Shown: positions 7,925-18,149, numbered from the stretch's first letter. The stretch is 53,909 bases of DNA from Candidatus Mediterraneibacter intestinavium (GCA_019119205.1 DWXK01000064.1:1-53909); one strand, 5' to 3'. Made by a program: numbers and translations. The notes: generated from the letters alone by a model not told the origin.

Positions 7925-9190
7925 TTACAAATTTTCCACAGAATCGCGATAAACTTCTACAATGTCCGAATATCCCTGTTCTGCGAGCTGTTCTTTCTGA
8001 AACTTCTTATTTTTCTTCATATTGACGATCATGACCTGATTTCCCGCCTGGCGTTCTTCCCTGGCAAGGCTCAGGACTTTGAGCATCCCTTCCTGAGGCA
8101 TGTTCTTCTCGATAAGGAACGCCTTCTTTGTTCTGCTGCCCGGCACCTGATATCCCCGTTCCATGAGCAGCATGACGATGCGCTCGAACCCGATGGAGAA
8201 TCCAACAGCCGGGGTGTCCTGCCCGGTGAATTTTCCGATCATCTTATCGTAGCGTCCGCCGCCTCCCACGCTTCCGCCGAACTCATCCATGGAGATCTCA
8301 AAGATTGTGCCGGTATAGTAGGACATGCCCCGCACCAGAGTGGGGTCGAACTTCATCCGGAAGTCCGCCTCTTTCGCACTCTCCACGCTGGTGATGATCA
8401 TCTCCAGTGAATCCGCCGCTTCAGGCGCAAGATAGCCCTGTAATTTCTCCTTGCACATACGAACGCCTTCCACATCGTCCGTGATCTCCTCAAACAGTTC
8501 CAGATACTTTTCCACCGACTCCTGCGCATAACCGTTCTCCTTCAGTTCTGCCGCCACGCCGTCCAGACCGATCTTGTCCATCTTGTCCAGCGTGATGAAC
8601 ACATTGTCAAAGTCCTTCTCCTCAAACCCGCTGTACGCCGCCATGGCTTTCAAAAACCTGCGGTCATTGATGCGGATGGTAAAATTCTTGAAATCCAGCT
8701 TGCCAAGCAGCGCCGTCGTAGCGAGGATCAGCTCGATCTCCGCCAGATTGGACGGCTCTCCCAGGATGTCGATGTCGCACTGCATGAACTGACGGAAACG
8801 GCCTCTCTGCGGACGGTCCGCGCGCCACACATTTCCCATCTGGAGCGCCTTGAAGGGAGACGGGAGCTCGTTCGCGTGATTCGCGTAATAGCGGGACAGG
8901 GGCACTGTCAGATCATATCGAAGCCCGCCGTCCACCAGATCCGCCTCTTCTTTCGCCTGGTCGATCTTCAGCTTCTCCCCTCTTTTCAGGATCTTAAAGA
9001 TCAGCTTCTCATTATCTCCCCCCTGTTTGCTGCAGAGGTTCTCGATATGTTCCACACACGGGGTCTCCATAGAGGAAAAACCGAATGTCCTGTAAGTTTC
9101 TTTGATCAGCCCGATGACATAGTCCCGGATCTCCATCTCGGCGGGCATGATGTCTTTCATTCCGGTGACCGGTTTCTTCTTCAGCGCCAT
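7925..9190 (-). CDS. hisS: Histidine--tRNA ligase
   Basis: The 421-residue class II synthetase carries motif 1 around the N-terminus (PVTGMKDIMPAEM), motif 2 (RGRFRQFMQCDIDILG), the HisRS signature with LVRGMSYYTGTIFEI and GGRYD, motif 3 (VGFSIGFERIVMLL) and a C-terminal anticodon-binding domain. Two in-frame ATGs are close together. ATG 9190 is chosen because AAGGAG sits seven bases before it, while it nearly touches the other ATG (9196). The start overlaps the end of hemZ, suggesting translational coupling. The C-terminal end reads YRDSVENL. Confidence 0.97.
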   Translation of the reverse strand: MALKKKPVTGMKDIMPAEMEIRDYVIGLIKETYRTFGFSSMETPCVEHIENLCSKQGGDNEKLIFKILKRGEKLKIDQAKEEADLVDGGLRYDLTVPLSRYYANHANELPSPFKALQMGNVWRADRPQRGRFRQFMQCDIDILGEPSNLAEIELILATTALLGKLDFKNFTIRINDRRFLKAMAAYSGFEEKDFDNVFITLDKMDKIGLDGVAAELKENGYAQESVEKYLELFEEITDDVEGVRMCKEKLQGYLAPEAADSLEMIITSVESAKEADFRMKFDPTLVRGMSYYTGTIFEISMDEFGGSVGGGGRYDKMIGKFTGQDTPAVGFSIGFERIVMLLMERGYQVPGSRTKKAFLIEKNMPQEGMLKVLSLAREERQAGNQVMIVNMKKNKKFQKEQLAEQGYSDIVEVYRDSVENL

Positions 9191-10629
9191 AGCCATTCTC
9201 CTTTTCGTTCTATCATTTCGTCAATGCGATTGATATATTCTGTAATGTTCTTCACATTTTCAATGCGGATGATGCCGATCTCCTTCCCGTTTTCCTCCCG
9301 GATCGGTTCCCGGAGCAGGATCTTTGTGGACGCTCCCGCGCCCGCGGCAAGGATGGTCTGCTTTTCTTCCATAATTAGTATATTGTAAATTCCGGCTTTG
9401 TCAACCTCTGCATAGCCCACATTCTCGAAATTTCCGGCGATATTCTTCTGCCTGTAAAGATAATAAGGCGCCATCTCCATCCTTCTCGCACTCTGCGAAG
9501 CATCTTCCACCATCTGTGAGATCTCGGAATGAAGCTGCGCCGTCCTTCCCTCCTGTCCAAACTTCGCCGCTCTCTTAATGGCAAGGGCATGGACAGTCAG
9601 ACTGTCCGGATGCAGGGCCTCCACCTTTGCCAGCGTATCCCTCATATCCTCTGCAGTCTCCCCCGGGAGCCCGGCGATCAGATCCATGTTGATGTTGTCA
9701 AATCCCAGTCTCCGCGCCATATGGAAGGCTTTCTCCACATCCTCCACCGTATGGTGCCGCCCTACCAGGTCCAGCGTCCTCTGCTGCATGGTCTGGGGAT
9801 TGACCGAGATCCTGGTCACAGGATATTTCCGGATCACGCAGAGTTTCTCCTCCGTGATGCTGTCCGGGCGCCCCGCCTCGATGGTAAACTCCAGAGCCTG
9901 GCTGATATCAAAGCATTCCGTTATGGTCCCAAGCAGCCGGTCCAGCTGCTCCGGTTCCAGGGTGGTCGGCGTACCGCCGCCGATGTACACTGTATCCGGT
10001 TTTCTCCCCTCAGCCATCTTCCCCAGCGCGCGCAGTTCTTTGACCAGTGCGTCCAGATATCCGTCCACCCGGTCCCTCCACACATCGATGGGAGACGAAC
10101 TGAAGGAGCAGTAGGAACACACGCTGGGACAGAACGGGATGCCCACATACAGGCTGAACCCCTCCGCACAGTCCAGCCGGGACAGAAGTTCATGTTCCCG
10201 GCATGCGATCTCATAGGACAGCTGCGCCTTCTCCGGACTGACGAGATCATCCTCCTGGAAAGACCTTAATATCTCCTCCCGGCTTTCTCCCGCTTCAAGC
10301 TTCTGCATGATCAGCTTGGTGGGGCGCACTCCCGTGAGGATCCCCCACGCGAGACCTCCTTTGTTCACCTCGGCAAGGTGGCGGTATACCCGTCGGGTCA
10401 CCTCCCACTTTTCCTTCTGGAGCTGCTCTTCATCCGGCTTCTCGCAGGGCGGGATGCCGATCTCCTCCGAGCGGACGAAAAAAGAGGAACCATCCGGCAT
10501 ATACAGCGCCACCAGAGGTTCCTGCTCCCCGTCCACGTTCTGTTCCACCTCTTCCCCCGGATAAAAGGCTTTCACGATATGGTATATATTGTAAGTAAAT
10601 TTATTTCTTTTGCTCTCGATCCTGATCAT
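9181..10629 (-). CDS. hemZ: HemZ-like radical SAM protein (coproporphyrinogen III oxidase family)
   Basis: The 482-residue protein belongs to the HemN/HemW/HemZ radical SAM group. A [4Fe-4S]-binding CxxxCxxC motif (CPSVCSYC, Cys167, 171, 174) is followed by YIGGGTPTTLE and the HemN-type C-terminal region (NVGYAEVDKAGIYNILIMEEKQTILAAGAGA). An N-terminal extension of about 150 residues before the cluster fits HemZ rather than HemW. The frame is open far upstream, but GGAGG lies just before ATG 10629, giving MIRIESKRNK. Whether HemZ proteins truly oxidise coproporphyrinogen or handle heme is debated, so the call is at family level. It overlaps hisS by 10 bp. Confidence 0.88.
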   Translation of the reverse strand: MIRIESKRNKFTYNIYHIVKAFYPGEEVEQNVDGEQEPLVALYMPDGSSFFVRSEEIGIPPCEKPDEEQLQKEKWEVTRRVYRHLAEVNKGGLAWGILTGVRPTKLIMQKLEAGESREEILRSFQEDDLVSPEKAQLSYEIACREHELLSRLDCAEGFSLYVGIPFCPSVCSYCSFSSSPIDVWRDRVDGYLDALVKELRALGKMAEGRKPDTVYIGGGTPTTLEPEQLDRLLGTITECFDISQALEFTIEAGRPDSITEEKLCVIRKYPVTRISVNPQTMQQRTLDLVGRHHTVEDVEKAFHMARRLGFDNINMDLIAGLPGETAEDMRDTLAKVEALHPDSLTVHALAIKRAAKFGQEGRTAQLHSEISQMVEDASQSARRMEMAPYYLYRQKNIAGNFENVGYAEVDKAGIYNILIMEEKQTILAAGAGASTKILLREPIREENGKEIGIIRIENVKNITEYINRIDEMIERKGEWLWR

Positions 10630-10759
10630 CATTTCCTCCGAACATCGAAAACGGGCTGCTCCACACAGCCCATATCTCCTTTTGATCTTCTGCCGCGCGC
10701 CCGCGCTGCAAAACAGACATTTCATTTTTTCGCCGCATATCTGCGCCCCGTGCCTTCCG

Positions 10760-11383
10760 TCACAGGAACGGATTGTACCTCTTCTCATATCCGATCGTCG
10801 TCTCTTCCATATGCCCCGGATAGACCTTCGTCTCCTCCGGCAGCACCATCAGCTTCTCCCGGACAGAACGTACCAGTTCTCCCATACTTCCCGTGGGAAG
10901 ATCTGTCCTGCCGACCGACGCCCGGAACAGGGTGTCCCCGCTGAAAAGGACATTTTCCTCCGGGATATAATAACAGCAGCCTCCTGCGGTATGCCCCGGC
11001 GTATGGATCACCCGGATCTCAAAGCCTGCGATATGCAGGACCTGTCTGTCGCTCACATACTCTGCTCTGGAAAATGTATAGGGACTGCCAAACATCCCCC
11101 GCGATGAGTTCAGTTTCGCGCTCTCTAAAAGTTCCTTTTCCGCCTCACATGCATAGACCGGAACAGGGAACTCTTTCAGAAAGTCATCCAGTCCCATGAT
11201 ATGGTCAAAATGTCCGTGTGTCAGCAGGACCGCCTTCACAGACAGCCCTTCCTTTTTGATATGGCTGACCAGTTCCGGCGGGCACACCGCCGGATCTATC
11301 ACGAAACACTCCTTCAATGCTTCATTTCTCACGATGTAGCAGTTGGTCCCCACCGGACCGATCACAAATCTGTCTATCTTCAT
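10760..11383 (-). CDS. MBL-fold metallo-hydrolase (glyoxalase II-like)
   Basis: The 207-residue protein has the metallo-beta-lactamase zinc-binding motifs: THGHFDH, then HTPGHTAGG, the bridging Asp in FSGDTLF and a late His in YPGHMEET. Such small MBL hydrolases resemble hydroxyacylglutathione hydrolases and are a standard neighbour of relA, hemZ and hisS in Clostridia. The substrate is unknown. The start is ATG 11383 behind AGGAAGG; the longer frame would lack a good ribosome site. It lies 13 bp after relA, and about 130 bp without a convincing gene separate it from hemZ. Confidence 0.93.
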   Translation of the reverse strand: MKIDRFVIGPVGTNCYIVRNEALKECFVIDPAVCPPELVSHIKKEGLSVKAVLLTHGHFDHIMGLDDFLKEFPVPVYACEAEKELLESAKLNSSRGMFGSPYTFSRAEYVSDRQVLHIAGFEIRVIHTPGHTAGGCCYYIPEENVLFSGDTLFRASVGRTDLPTGSMGELVRSVREKLMVLPEETKVYPGHMEETTIGYEKRYNPFL

Positions 11384-11396
11384 AGCATTTCCTTCC

Positions 11397-13703
11397 TCAG
11401 CCTGTCGTCCTCTCAATATCGATCACGCTCTCGATCTGCCGGAGTTTCTCGATCACAGCGTTGAGTTCATCTCTTCCATGCACGATGAACCCCATGTCAA
11501 GCGTTGCCGTTCCCTTCTTGCTGGTCCGGACATTCATATTTTTCACATCGATCTTTGCCTCGGTAAAGATCTTGGAAATATCCATGAGCAGCCCCTGGCG
11601 GTCATGAGCGTACATCTTAAGCTCCGCCAGATACTGTCCTCCTTCTTCCGTATCCGCCGTATCCTCCCACTCCGCATCGATCAGGCGCGCCCTCTCTTCG
11701 TCGGAGAGATGGAGCATATTGATGCAGTCCGTCCTGTGGATCGACATCCCCCGTCCCCGGGTCACGAATCCGACGATCTCATCCCCCGGCACCGGATTAC
11801 AGCATTTGGAGAACCGGACAGCCATATCATCGATCCCCTTGACCACGATGCCGCTCTTCGACTTGGCGATATGCACCTTCTGGCTGTTCGCCTCCGAGAT
11901 CTTCTCCAGGATCGTCTCATCCGTGATCTCCTTTTTGTGCTCCTTCTCATACTCTTCCAGAAGCCGGTTCACGACCTGCCCTTCTTTGAGCCCGCCGTGC
12001 CCGATCGCCGCCAGGACTGCATCCCAGTCGCGGAATCCGTATTTCTTCTGTACCGTCTGCTGATACTTTGGTTTCAGGATATCCTGCAGGTTGACCGACC
12101 TTGTCTTACAGTAGGACATGATCAGTTCCTTGCCGCGCACGATATTCTCTTCCTTGAACTCTCTCTTGAACCACTGGTTGATCTTGTTCTTCGCCTGGGT
12201 GCTCTTCACGATGTTCAGCCAGTCCCTGCTGGGTCCCTTAGAGTTCTGGGAGGTCAGGATCTCGATCCTGTCTCCGTTCTGGATCTTATAGTCGATATTG
12301 ACCAGCTTCCCGTTGACCCTGGCGCCCACCATCTTGTTGCCCACCGCACTGTGGATCGAATAGGCAAAGTCCACCGGAGTGGATCCGTTGGGAAGGTTCT
12401 TCACATCCCCGTTGGGCGTGAAGCAGTACACATCTTCCTGGAACAGGTCCAGGTCTCCTTTCAGGAGATTTAAGAATTCCCGGTTGTCAGACATATCCCT
12501 CTGCCACTCCAGGATCTGTCTGAGCCAGCTTAACTTCTCTTCCTCGCGGGTCTTCACAGTCTTTGTAGAGTCCCCGCTCTCTTTATATTTCCAGTGCGCC
12601 GCGATACCATATTCCGCCGTCTTGTGCATCTCCTCGGTCCGGATCTGGATCTCAAAAGGCTGTCCGGAGGGTCCCATCAGCGTGGTGTGGAGAGACTGGT
12701 ACATGTTCGGTTTCGGCATGGCGATATAATCTTTGAACCGCCCCGGGATCGGGGTATACATCTCGTGGATCACGCCAAGCGCAGCATAGCAGTCCTTCAC
12801 CGAGTCCACGATGATGCGCACCGCAAACAGGTCATACACCTGATCCAGCGTCTTATTCTGGTTCACCATCTTCTTGTAGATGCTGAAGAAATGCTTCACT
12901 CTTCCGTAAACCTTTGCATTGATGTGAGCATTCTTCATATGCTTTGATACTTCCGCCACGATCTGCTGGACAAATTCTTCGCGCTCGGTCTTGCGGGCGT
13001 TCAGGTCCTTGACAAGCTGATAGTAGACTTCCGGTTTATCGTATTTCAAAGAGAGATCGTCCAGCTCGGTCTTGATCTTGGAGATACCGAGCCTCTGGGC
13101 GATGGGCGCATAGATATCCATCGTCTCTCTCGCCTTCTCCTTCTGCTTTGCCGGAGTCATGAACTCCAGTGTCCGCATATTGTGGAGACGGTCCGCCAGT
13201 TTGATGATGATGACGCGGATATCCTTTGCCATGGCAAGGAACATCTTACGCAGATTTTCCGCCTGGACTTCCAGTTTGTCCTGGGAGTAGCTGAGCTGTC
13301 CCAGCTTTGTCACGCCGTCCACCAGGAGCGCCACCTCCTCGCCGAACTCCCGCGTGATATCCTCAAGCGTCATCTCCGTATCTTCCACCGCATCGTGCAG
13401 CATGCCCGCGACGATGGTCTCTTTGTCCATCTCCAGGTCCGCAAGGATGATGCCGACCCACAGAGGATGTATGATATAGGGTTCGCCCGATTTGCGTACC
13501 TGGTCCCTGTGCGCTTCTTTCCCGATCCGGTACGCTTTCTCGATCAGAGAGATATCCGCAGAAGGATGGTATTTCCTGACCCGGGCAACCAGAGCCTGGT
13601 AGAGTTCTTCCGGATCCTGATAGTCCTCCGGAGCCTTTACAGCATGACCGTCTACCATCTCCAGATTTTTATTAAGCTGTTCATACTCCAGAGTTCCTGC
13701 CAT
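11397..13703 (-). CDS. relA: Bifunctional (p)ppGpp synthetase/hydrolase (RelA/SpoT family)
   Basis: The 768-residue enzyme has the full RSH layout: an HD hydrolase domain (HDAVEDT at about 103-109), a synthetase domain (MPKPNMYQSLHTT and the RFKD signature typical of bifunctional enzymes), a TGS domain (YCFTPNGDVKNLPNGSTPVDFAYSIH), a zinc-finger/helical region and a C-terminal ACT domain (YAHDRQGLLMDISKIF). It makes and degrades the stringent-response alarmone. Start ATG 13703 has AGGAGA upstream. A promoter is visible in the 133-bp gap from recJ. The apt gene often found beside relA is missing here. Confidence 0.97.
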   Translation of the reverse strand: MAGTLEYEQLNKNLEMVDGHAVKAPEDYQDPEELYQALVARVRKYHPSADISLIEKAYRIGKEAHRDQVRKSGEPYIIHPLWVGIILADLEMDKETIVAGMLHDAVEDTEMTLEDITREFGEEVALLVDGVTKLGQLSYSQDKLEVQAENLRKMFLAMAKDIRVIIIKLADRLHNMRTLEFMTPAKQKEKARETMDIYAPIAQRLGISKIKTELDDLSLKYDKPEVYYQLVKDLNARKTEREEFVQQIVAEVSKHMKNAHINAKVYGRVKHFFSIYKKMVNQNKTLDQVYDLFAVRIIVDSVKDCYAALGVIHEMYTPIPGRFKDYIAMPKPNMYQSLHTTLMGPSGQPFEIQIRTEEMHKTAEYGIAAHWKYKESGDSTKTVKTREEEKLSWLRQILEWQRDMSDNREFLNLLKGDLDLFQEDVYCFTPNGDVKNLPNGSTPVDFAYSIHSAVGNKMVGARVNGKLVNIDYKIQNGDRIEILTSQNSKGPSRDWLNIVKSTQAKNKINQWFKREFKEENIVRGKELIMSYCKTRSVNLQDILKPKYQQTVQKKYGFRDWDAVLAAIGHGGLKEGQVVNRLLEEYEKEHKKEITDETILEKISEANSQKVHIAKSKSGIVVKGIDDMAVRFSKCCNPVPGDEIVGFVTRGRGMSIHRTDCINMLHLSDEERARLIDAEWEDTADTEEGGQYLAELKMYAHDRQGLLMDISKIFTEAKIDVKNMNVRTSKKGTATLDMGFIVHGRDELNAVIEKLRQIESVIDIERTTG

Positions 13704-13791
13704 GATCTCCTACCCCTTTCCTCTCATCTTTTGTCTTCCTTATCGCGCGAATCCGCGGATTCCCGCAATTTAAACCTTCATAATATTACCT

Positions 13792-13819
13792 AGTATATCA
13801 CTATTTTCGAGATTTTCAA
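13792..13819 (-). promoter_or_regulatory. Putative relA promoter
   Basis: On the minus strand TTGAAA (13814-13819), a 16-bp spacer and TATACT (13792-13797) lie in the recJ-relA gap, about 90 bp before the relA start. Confidence 0.6.
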
Positions 13820-13836
13820 ACTTTTTGTTCACAACC

Positions 13837-15549
13837 TCAGCTATAATTCACGATCGTAAGCTGCAGTGTCCTGCGTCCCATATACTCATTGACAGAAGGG
13901 TAATAGGTAAAGGACATCACTTTTTTCTGTTCCATCACCCTCAGGCATTCTGCCACATCCCCGAAATAGACCGCCTCCATCTGGTTCCCGTCCGCATCCT
14001 CCAGACGGCATTTGAGCACATTTCGGTTCCTGCCGAAGATGCGGGGGCTGATCACCCTCAGGTTCCGCTCCGCAAACAGAGGTTTTGTATTCCCTTTTCC
14101 AAAAGGTTCCAGGAGGTCCAGCTCATGGATCAGTTCTTCCGTGATATAGGGAAAGGGAAGCCTCATGTCGATGGACACTTTCATCTGAAGGTCCTCTTCA
14201 GTCAGATCTGCGAGTTCATTGATGGTCTCCCGGAACCGCTCCACGTTCCCTTCCTCCAGAGACAGCCCCGCCGCCATCTTATGTCCGCCGAACTTTGTGA
14301 ACAGAGCGCGGCACCTGCACATCTCGGCAAACATATCATAAGTCTCAATGGACCTTCCGGACCCTTTAACTCCCTCCTCCGCACGGGTCAGGACAAACAC
14401 CGGCCTGTAATACCGTTCACGGATCCTGCCCGCGATGATCCCGGCAATGCTCTCATGGCAGTCCGGGAGATACACTACCAGCACTTTGTCATGTTTCAGA
14501 GGAGTGCTCTCGATCATCTGCACTGCCTCCTCAACACCCTTCTCCGTCATCTCCTTGCGGCTGTCATTGAGTGCTTTCAGGTCCTCTGCCAGCACCACAG
14601 CCTCCCTGCGTGCCTTCGCGTTCAAAAGCTCCAGGGCGCGCTTCGCTGTATCCAGCCTCCCGCTGGCATTGATGCAGGGGCCCAGCACAAAACCGATATG
14701 GTAGGCAGAAAGCCGTTCCACATCGATCCCGGTGCACTCGATCAGCGCCTTCAGTCCCTGATTCTTCGTACACTTGAGCATCTCCAGCCCCTGCTTTACA
14801 AAGATCCGGTTCTCCCCGGTCAGGTCCATCACATCGCCCACCGTGGCGATAGCGACGTTTTCCATGAGATGATCCACATCTTCCGGATCTCTCTGCATCA
14901 CGTTAAAGAGTGCTTCTACCAGCTTATAGGCTACCGCAGCCCCACAGAGCCCTTTGAAGGGATATTCGCAGTCCGCCCGGTGAGGATCCACCACTGCATC
15001 CGCCATCGGCAGGAGATATTCTCTTTCTCCGCCCGCCTCGATAAACGGCACCTCGTGGTGGTCCGTCACGATGATAGTCAGCCCGTTTTCTTTCCCATAT
15101 GCGATCTCCTCGGAAGCCGCGATCCCATTGTCACAGGTGATGATCGTATCGATACCGTCCTGTATCGCACGGTCAACGAGCATCCGGTTCAGGCCGTATC
15201 CGTCTTTGATCCGGTCCGGGATATCCGTATCCGCTTCCGCTCCCAGCGCAGAAAGCCCTTCCTGTAAAATATATGTGGCGTTCACGCCGTCTATATCATA
15301 ATCACCGATGATGCGGATCGGCTTCTCCTCCCGGATCTTCTCTGCCAGGATCTCCACAGCCCTGTCCATATCTTTCATGAGCATCCCGTCATACAGATCT
15401 GCGATGGTCCCGTTAAGGTAGAGATCGATCTCCTCGTCCTTCACTATGTCTCTGTTCCGGATCAGACGCGCAATGATCGGAGAGATATGGTATTTCTCCG
15501 AAATCCTGTTAAAATCCGCTTTTTTCATAGTGATAAACCACTTTTCCAT
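13837..15549 (-). CDS. recJ: Single-stranded-DNA-specific exonuclease RecJ
   Basis: The 570-residue protein contains the DHH-family phosphoesterase motifs: IIGDYDIDGVNATYIL, TCDNGIAA, VTDHHE, and the DHHA1 motif region with KFGGHKMAAGLSLEE. RecJ degrades single-stranded DNA 5'-to-3' in recombination and mismatch repair. A C-terminal OB-fold-like part follows (LRVISPRIFGRNRNVLKCRL). Length is typical of the short RecJ form. Start ATG 15549 gives MEKWFITMKK; its ribosome site is weak but the alignment supports this start. It lies between secDF and relA, the usual Clostridial order. Confidence 0.96.
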   Translation of the reverse strand: MEKWFITMKKADFNRISEKYHISPIIARLIRNRDIVKDEEIDLYLNGTIADLYDGMLMKDMDRAVEILAEKIREEKPIRIIGDYDIDGVNATYILQEGLSALGAEADTDIPDRIKDGYGLNRMLVDRAIQDGIDTIITCDNGIAASEEIAYGKENGLTIIVTDHHEVPFIEAGGEREYLLPMADAVVDPHRADCEYPFKGLCGAAVAYKLVEALFNVMQRDPEDVDHLMENVAIATVGDVMDLTGENRIFVKQGLEMLKCTKNQGLKALIECTGIDVERLSAYHIGFVLGPCINASGRLDTAKRALELLNAKARREAVVLAEDLKALNDSRKEMTEKGVEEAVQMIESTPLKHDKVLVVYLPDCHESIAGIIAGRIRERYYRPVFVLTRAEEGVKGSGRSIETYDMFAEMCRCRALFTKFGGHKMAAGLSLEEGNVERFRETINELADLTEEDLQMKVSIDMRLPFPYITEELIHELDLLEPFGKGNTKPLFAERNLRVISPRIFGRNRNVLKCRLEDADGNQMEAVYFGDVAECLRVMEQKKVMSFTYYPSVNEYMGRRTLQLTIVNYS

Positions 15550-15610
15550 ATGTGTATGCTCCTTCCGCCGTTATTTTCCCCAAACATTCTACCACAAAAG
15601 GACCTCACAG

Positions 15611-15649
15611 AAAAGCCCGCCCCGGCTGATATCCCCGGAGCGGGCTTTC
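15611..15649 (-). terminator. Terminator after secDF
   Basis: AAAGCCCGCTCCGG on the minus strand pairs with CCGGGGCGGGCTTT and is followed by a short T-rich tail. It separates secDF from recJ. Confidence 0.78.
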
Positions 15650-15706
15650 TGTCTGTCACTATCTGCAGCAGTTTCCTGCAGGCGTGCTGTCTCTCACGCC
15701 TTTGTT

Positions 15707-18130
15707 CTACTGTCTTCTCTTTTTCTTCTTTTTCTTCGGCTTTGAATTCGCTTTCGCACCGGCAAGCTTCCCTGCAGGGTTTCTATCTGTCCTTTCCAGT
15801 TCCGGAGCCGCCTTTCCTTCAAGACCAGCAGCATCTGATGATGCGCTCTCCAGCCTTGCCAGAGCTGCCGCTTCCTCTGCCGCGATCTCTTTCGCTTCAG
15901 CGCCCAGCCTCGTCTTCATCACATACCAGAGTGAGCCGGTGATGCAGACGGAAGTATAAGCGCCGCAGGCGATACCTACCATCAGAGGAGCTGCGAACTC
16001 TTTGATGGAGCTCACTCCCAGGACATAGAGGAAGACGACCATGATGAACGTAGTCAGGTTCGTATAGATACTTCTGGTCAGAGTCTGCATGATACAGCGG
16101 TTCACCAGCTCTTTCAGGCTCTCGCCCCGTGTCCTTACTTTCAGTTCCTCACGGATACGGTCAAAGATAACAATAGTCGCATTGATGGAGTATCCGACAA
16201 TGGTAAGCATACATGCGATAAATGTATTTCCCACAGAAACCCTTGCGATAACATAGAACGCAAGCACCACCAGCACATCATGCACAAGAGCAAGGACTGC
16301 ACTTGTCGCGAACCGGATGTCCTTAAACCGGAACCAGATGTAGAGCAGCATACAAACCGTGGCGATGATCACCGCGATGACCGCATCCACACGCATCTCG
16401 GAACTGACCGTGGAACTGATATTCTCGGTCGTGATGCTCTCAGCTGCCACTCCGTAGTTTTCTTCCATGTACTGTGCGAACGCCTCGCGCTCCTGAAGAT
16501 CCAGTGTCTGGGTCTTGAAGATGACCTGAGTGGAATCCTGGACAGTCTGCACCTGGATGTTCGGGTCCCCGGTGATCTCTTCCAGATCCGGGATCATCCC
16601 GCTGTCTATCTCTTCCAATGTATATTCTTCATTGAACGTCACGTTAGTTGATGTTCCACCCACAAAGTCAAGTCCGTAGTTCATGGTCCCAATGCCTCTT
16701 GCATGGTTGATACCCATGAACACAAAGCCGCTCAGGCACAGAACGATGGAGATCGCAAAAAAGATATTCCTCTTTCCGACAAAATCAAATGCCCTGCGCT
16801 GTTTGAGTGTTTTTCCATATACTTTCCTGTTCCGGATCCCCACCGCATAGAACGCAAACACGATCAGCCTTGTAACGACAAGCGCAGTAAACATGGACAC
16901 CACGATACCCAGAGCAAGCGTCTGCGCAAATCCGCGGACTGTTCCGCTTCCTCTCAGCCACAGCACCGCAGCGGCGATCAGTGTGGTAACATTGCCGTCG
17001 ATGATGGCGGACATTGCCTTGTGGAACCCTGCCTTCAGGGCGCCGTGCACAGATATCCCGTCAGAGAGTTCCTCTTTTACGCGGGCAAAGATGATCACGT
17101 TTGCGTCCACTGCCATGCCAATTCCAAGGATGATACCTGCAATTCCCGGAAGGGTCAGCGTGATGTCAAAAGCATTGAGCAGCACAAGGATCAGTTCGGT
17201 GTAGATGATCAGAGCAAGACCGGCTGCAAATCCCGGAAGAAGGTATACAAAGATCATGAACAGGCAGACAACCACCAGTCCGAGAACTCCGGCGAGGAGG
17301 CTGGTGCTGACCGCCTCTTCTCCCAGCTGTGCGCCCACCACCTCGGAACTGATCTCTTCCAGTTCCAGGTTCAGTCCGCCAATACGGATCGTTGACGCCA
17401 GGTTCTCTGCCGCTTCATAAGATTCCATTCCCGTGATCTGTGCCTGACCGTTCTCGATCACATTGTTCACGCTGGGAACACTAATCAGATCCCCGTCATA
17501 ATAGATCGCAATGGTCTCGTTATTGTCATAAGCTTCCTGAGTAGCAGCAGCAAAAGCTTCTGTCCCCTCGTCGTTTAGGTTCAGTTCTACCGCGTACTGT
17601 GCCGCGCCTGTGGTGCTGTCTGAATAACTTCCTGCAGATGCGCTCTCCACCTCGGTACCGGTCAGGACAACGGAGCCGTCCTCCTGGATCTCCTCGATGG
17701 TCTTTGTCAGTTCATACCCGGTCCCTTCTGCGTTAACGGTGTAGTTTGCATTGCCTTCGCTGTCATTTTCCCGGATAAAGTACAGGTTTCCGGGCTGTCC
17801 CAGTTCTTCCAGGATCTGATTTGCATCCTGGACTCCCGGGATCTCGATACTGATCCGGTTGCTGCCCTGCTGATACGCCTGGGCTTCTGTGCTGTACTCC
17901 TCCACACGTCTCTGTAGTTTATAGACCGTATCGTCCATATCCTCCTGGGAAGGGTTTTCCTCTTTTGCCTGGTACGTGATGCTCACGCCGCCTTCAAGGT
18001 CAAGCCCCAGATTAATGTTCTTTGCAGAGCCCATTCCCTTTGAGTTCAGTCCGAAGACAGTGGTCAGCCCGAGAAGGACAATGACCGCCACAACAAGGAT
18101 CAGGCTTAAGATTCCTCTGCTCTTCTTCAT
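15707..18130 (-). CDS. secDF: Protein translocase SecDF fusion
   Basis: The product of about 807 residues fuses SecD and SecF, accessory subunits of the SecYEG translocon that use the proton gradient to help export. The SecD half shows LGLDLEGGVSITYQ and the conserved DANVIIFARVKEEL; the SecF half begins near residue 440 and shows GLDFVGGTSTNV and NATIVIFDRIREEL. About twelve membrane segments are present, six per half. ATG 18130 is preferred over ATG 18139 because AAAGGA then has good spacing. The C-terminus has an unusual Ala-rich then Lys-rich tail ending in KPKKKKKKRRQ. The scfB gene ends 19 bp upstream. Confidence 0.96.
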   Translation of the reverse strand: MKKSRGILSLILVVAVIVLLGLTTVFGLNSKGMGSAKNINLGLDLEGGVSITYQAKEENPSQEDMDDTVYKLQRRVEEYSTEAQAYQQGSNRISIEIPGVQDANQILEELGQPGNLYFIRENDSEGNANYTVNAEGTGYELTKTIEEIQEDGSVVLTGTEVESASAGSYSDSTTGAAQYAVELNLNDEGTEAFAAATQEAYDNNETIAIYYDGDLISVPSVNNVIENGQAQITGMESYEAAENLASTIRIGGLNLELEEISSEVVGAQLGEEAVSTSLLAGVLGLVVVCLFMIFVYLLPGFAAGLALIIYTELILVLLNAFDITLTLPGIAGIILGIGMAVDANVIIFARVKEELSDGISVHGALKAGFHKAMSAIIDGNVTTLIAAAVLWLRGSGTVRGFAQTLALGIVVSMFTALVVTRLIVFAFYAVGIRNRKVYGKTLKQRRAFDFVGKRNIFFAISIVLCLSGFVFMGINHARGIGTMNYGLDFVGGTSTNVTFNEEYTLEEIDSGMIPDLEEITGDPNIQVQTVQDSTQVIFKTQTLDLQEREAFAQYMEENYGVAAESITTENISSTVSSEMRVDAVIAVIIATVCMLLYIWFRFKDIRFATSAVLALVHDVLVVLAFYVIARVSVGNTFIACMLTIVGYSINATIVIFDRIREELKVRTRGESLKELVNRCIMQTLTRSIYTNLTTFIMVVFLYVLGVSSIKEFAAPLMVGIACGAYTSVCITGSLWYVMKTRLGAEAKEIAAEEAAALARLESASSDAAGLEGKAAPELERTDRNPAGKLAGAKANSKPKKKKKKRRQ

Positions 18131-18149
18131 GTCATCCATTCCTTTCTGC

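Noticed and set aside
13825-15267. Plus-strand frame of 480 codons opposite recJ
   Set aside because: Shadow of recJ; composition rich in His/Arg/Pro and no motif.
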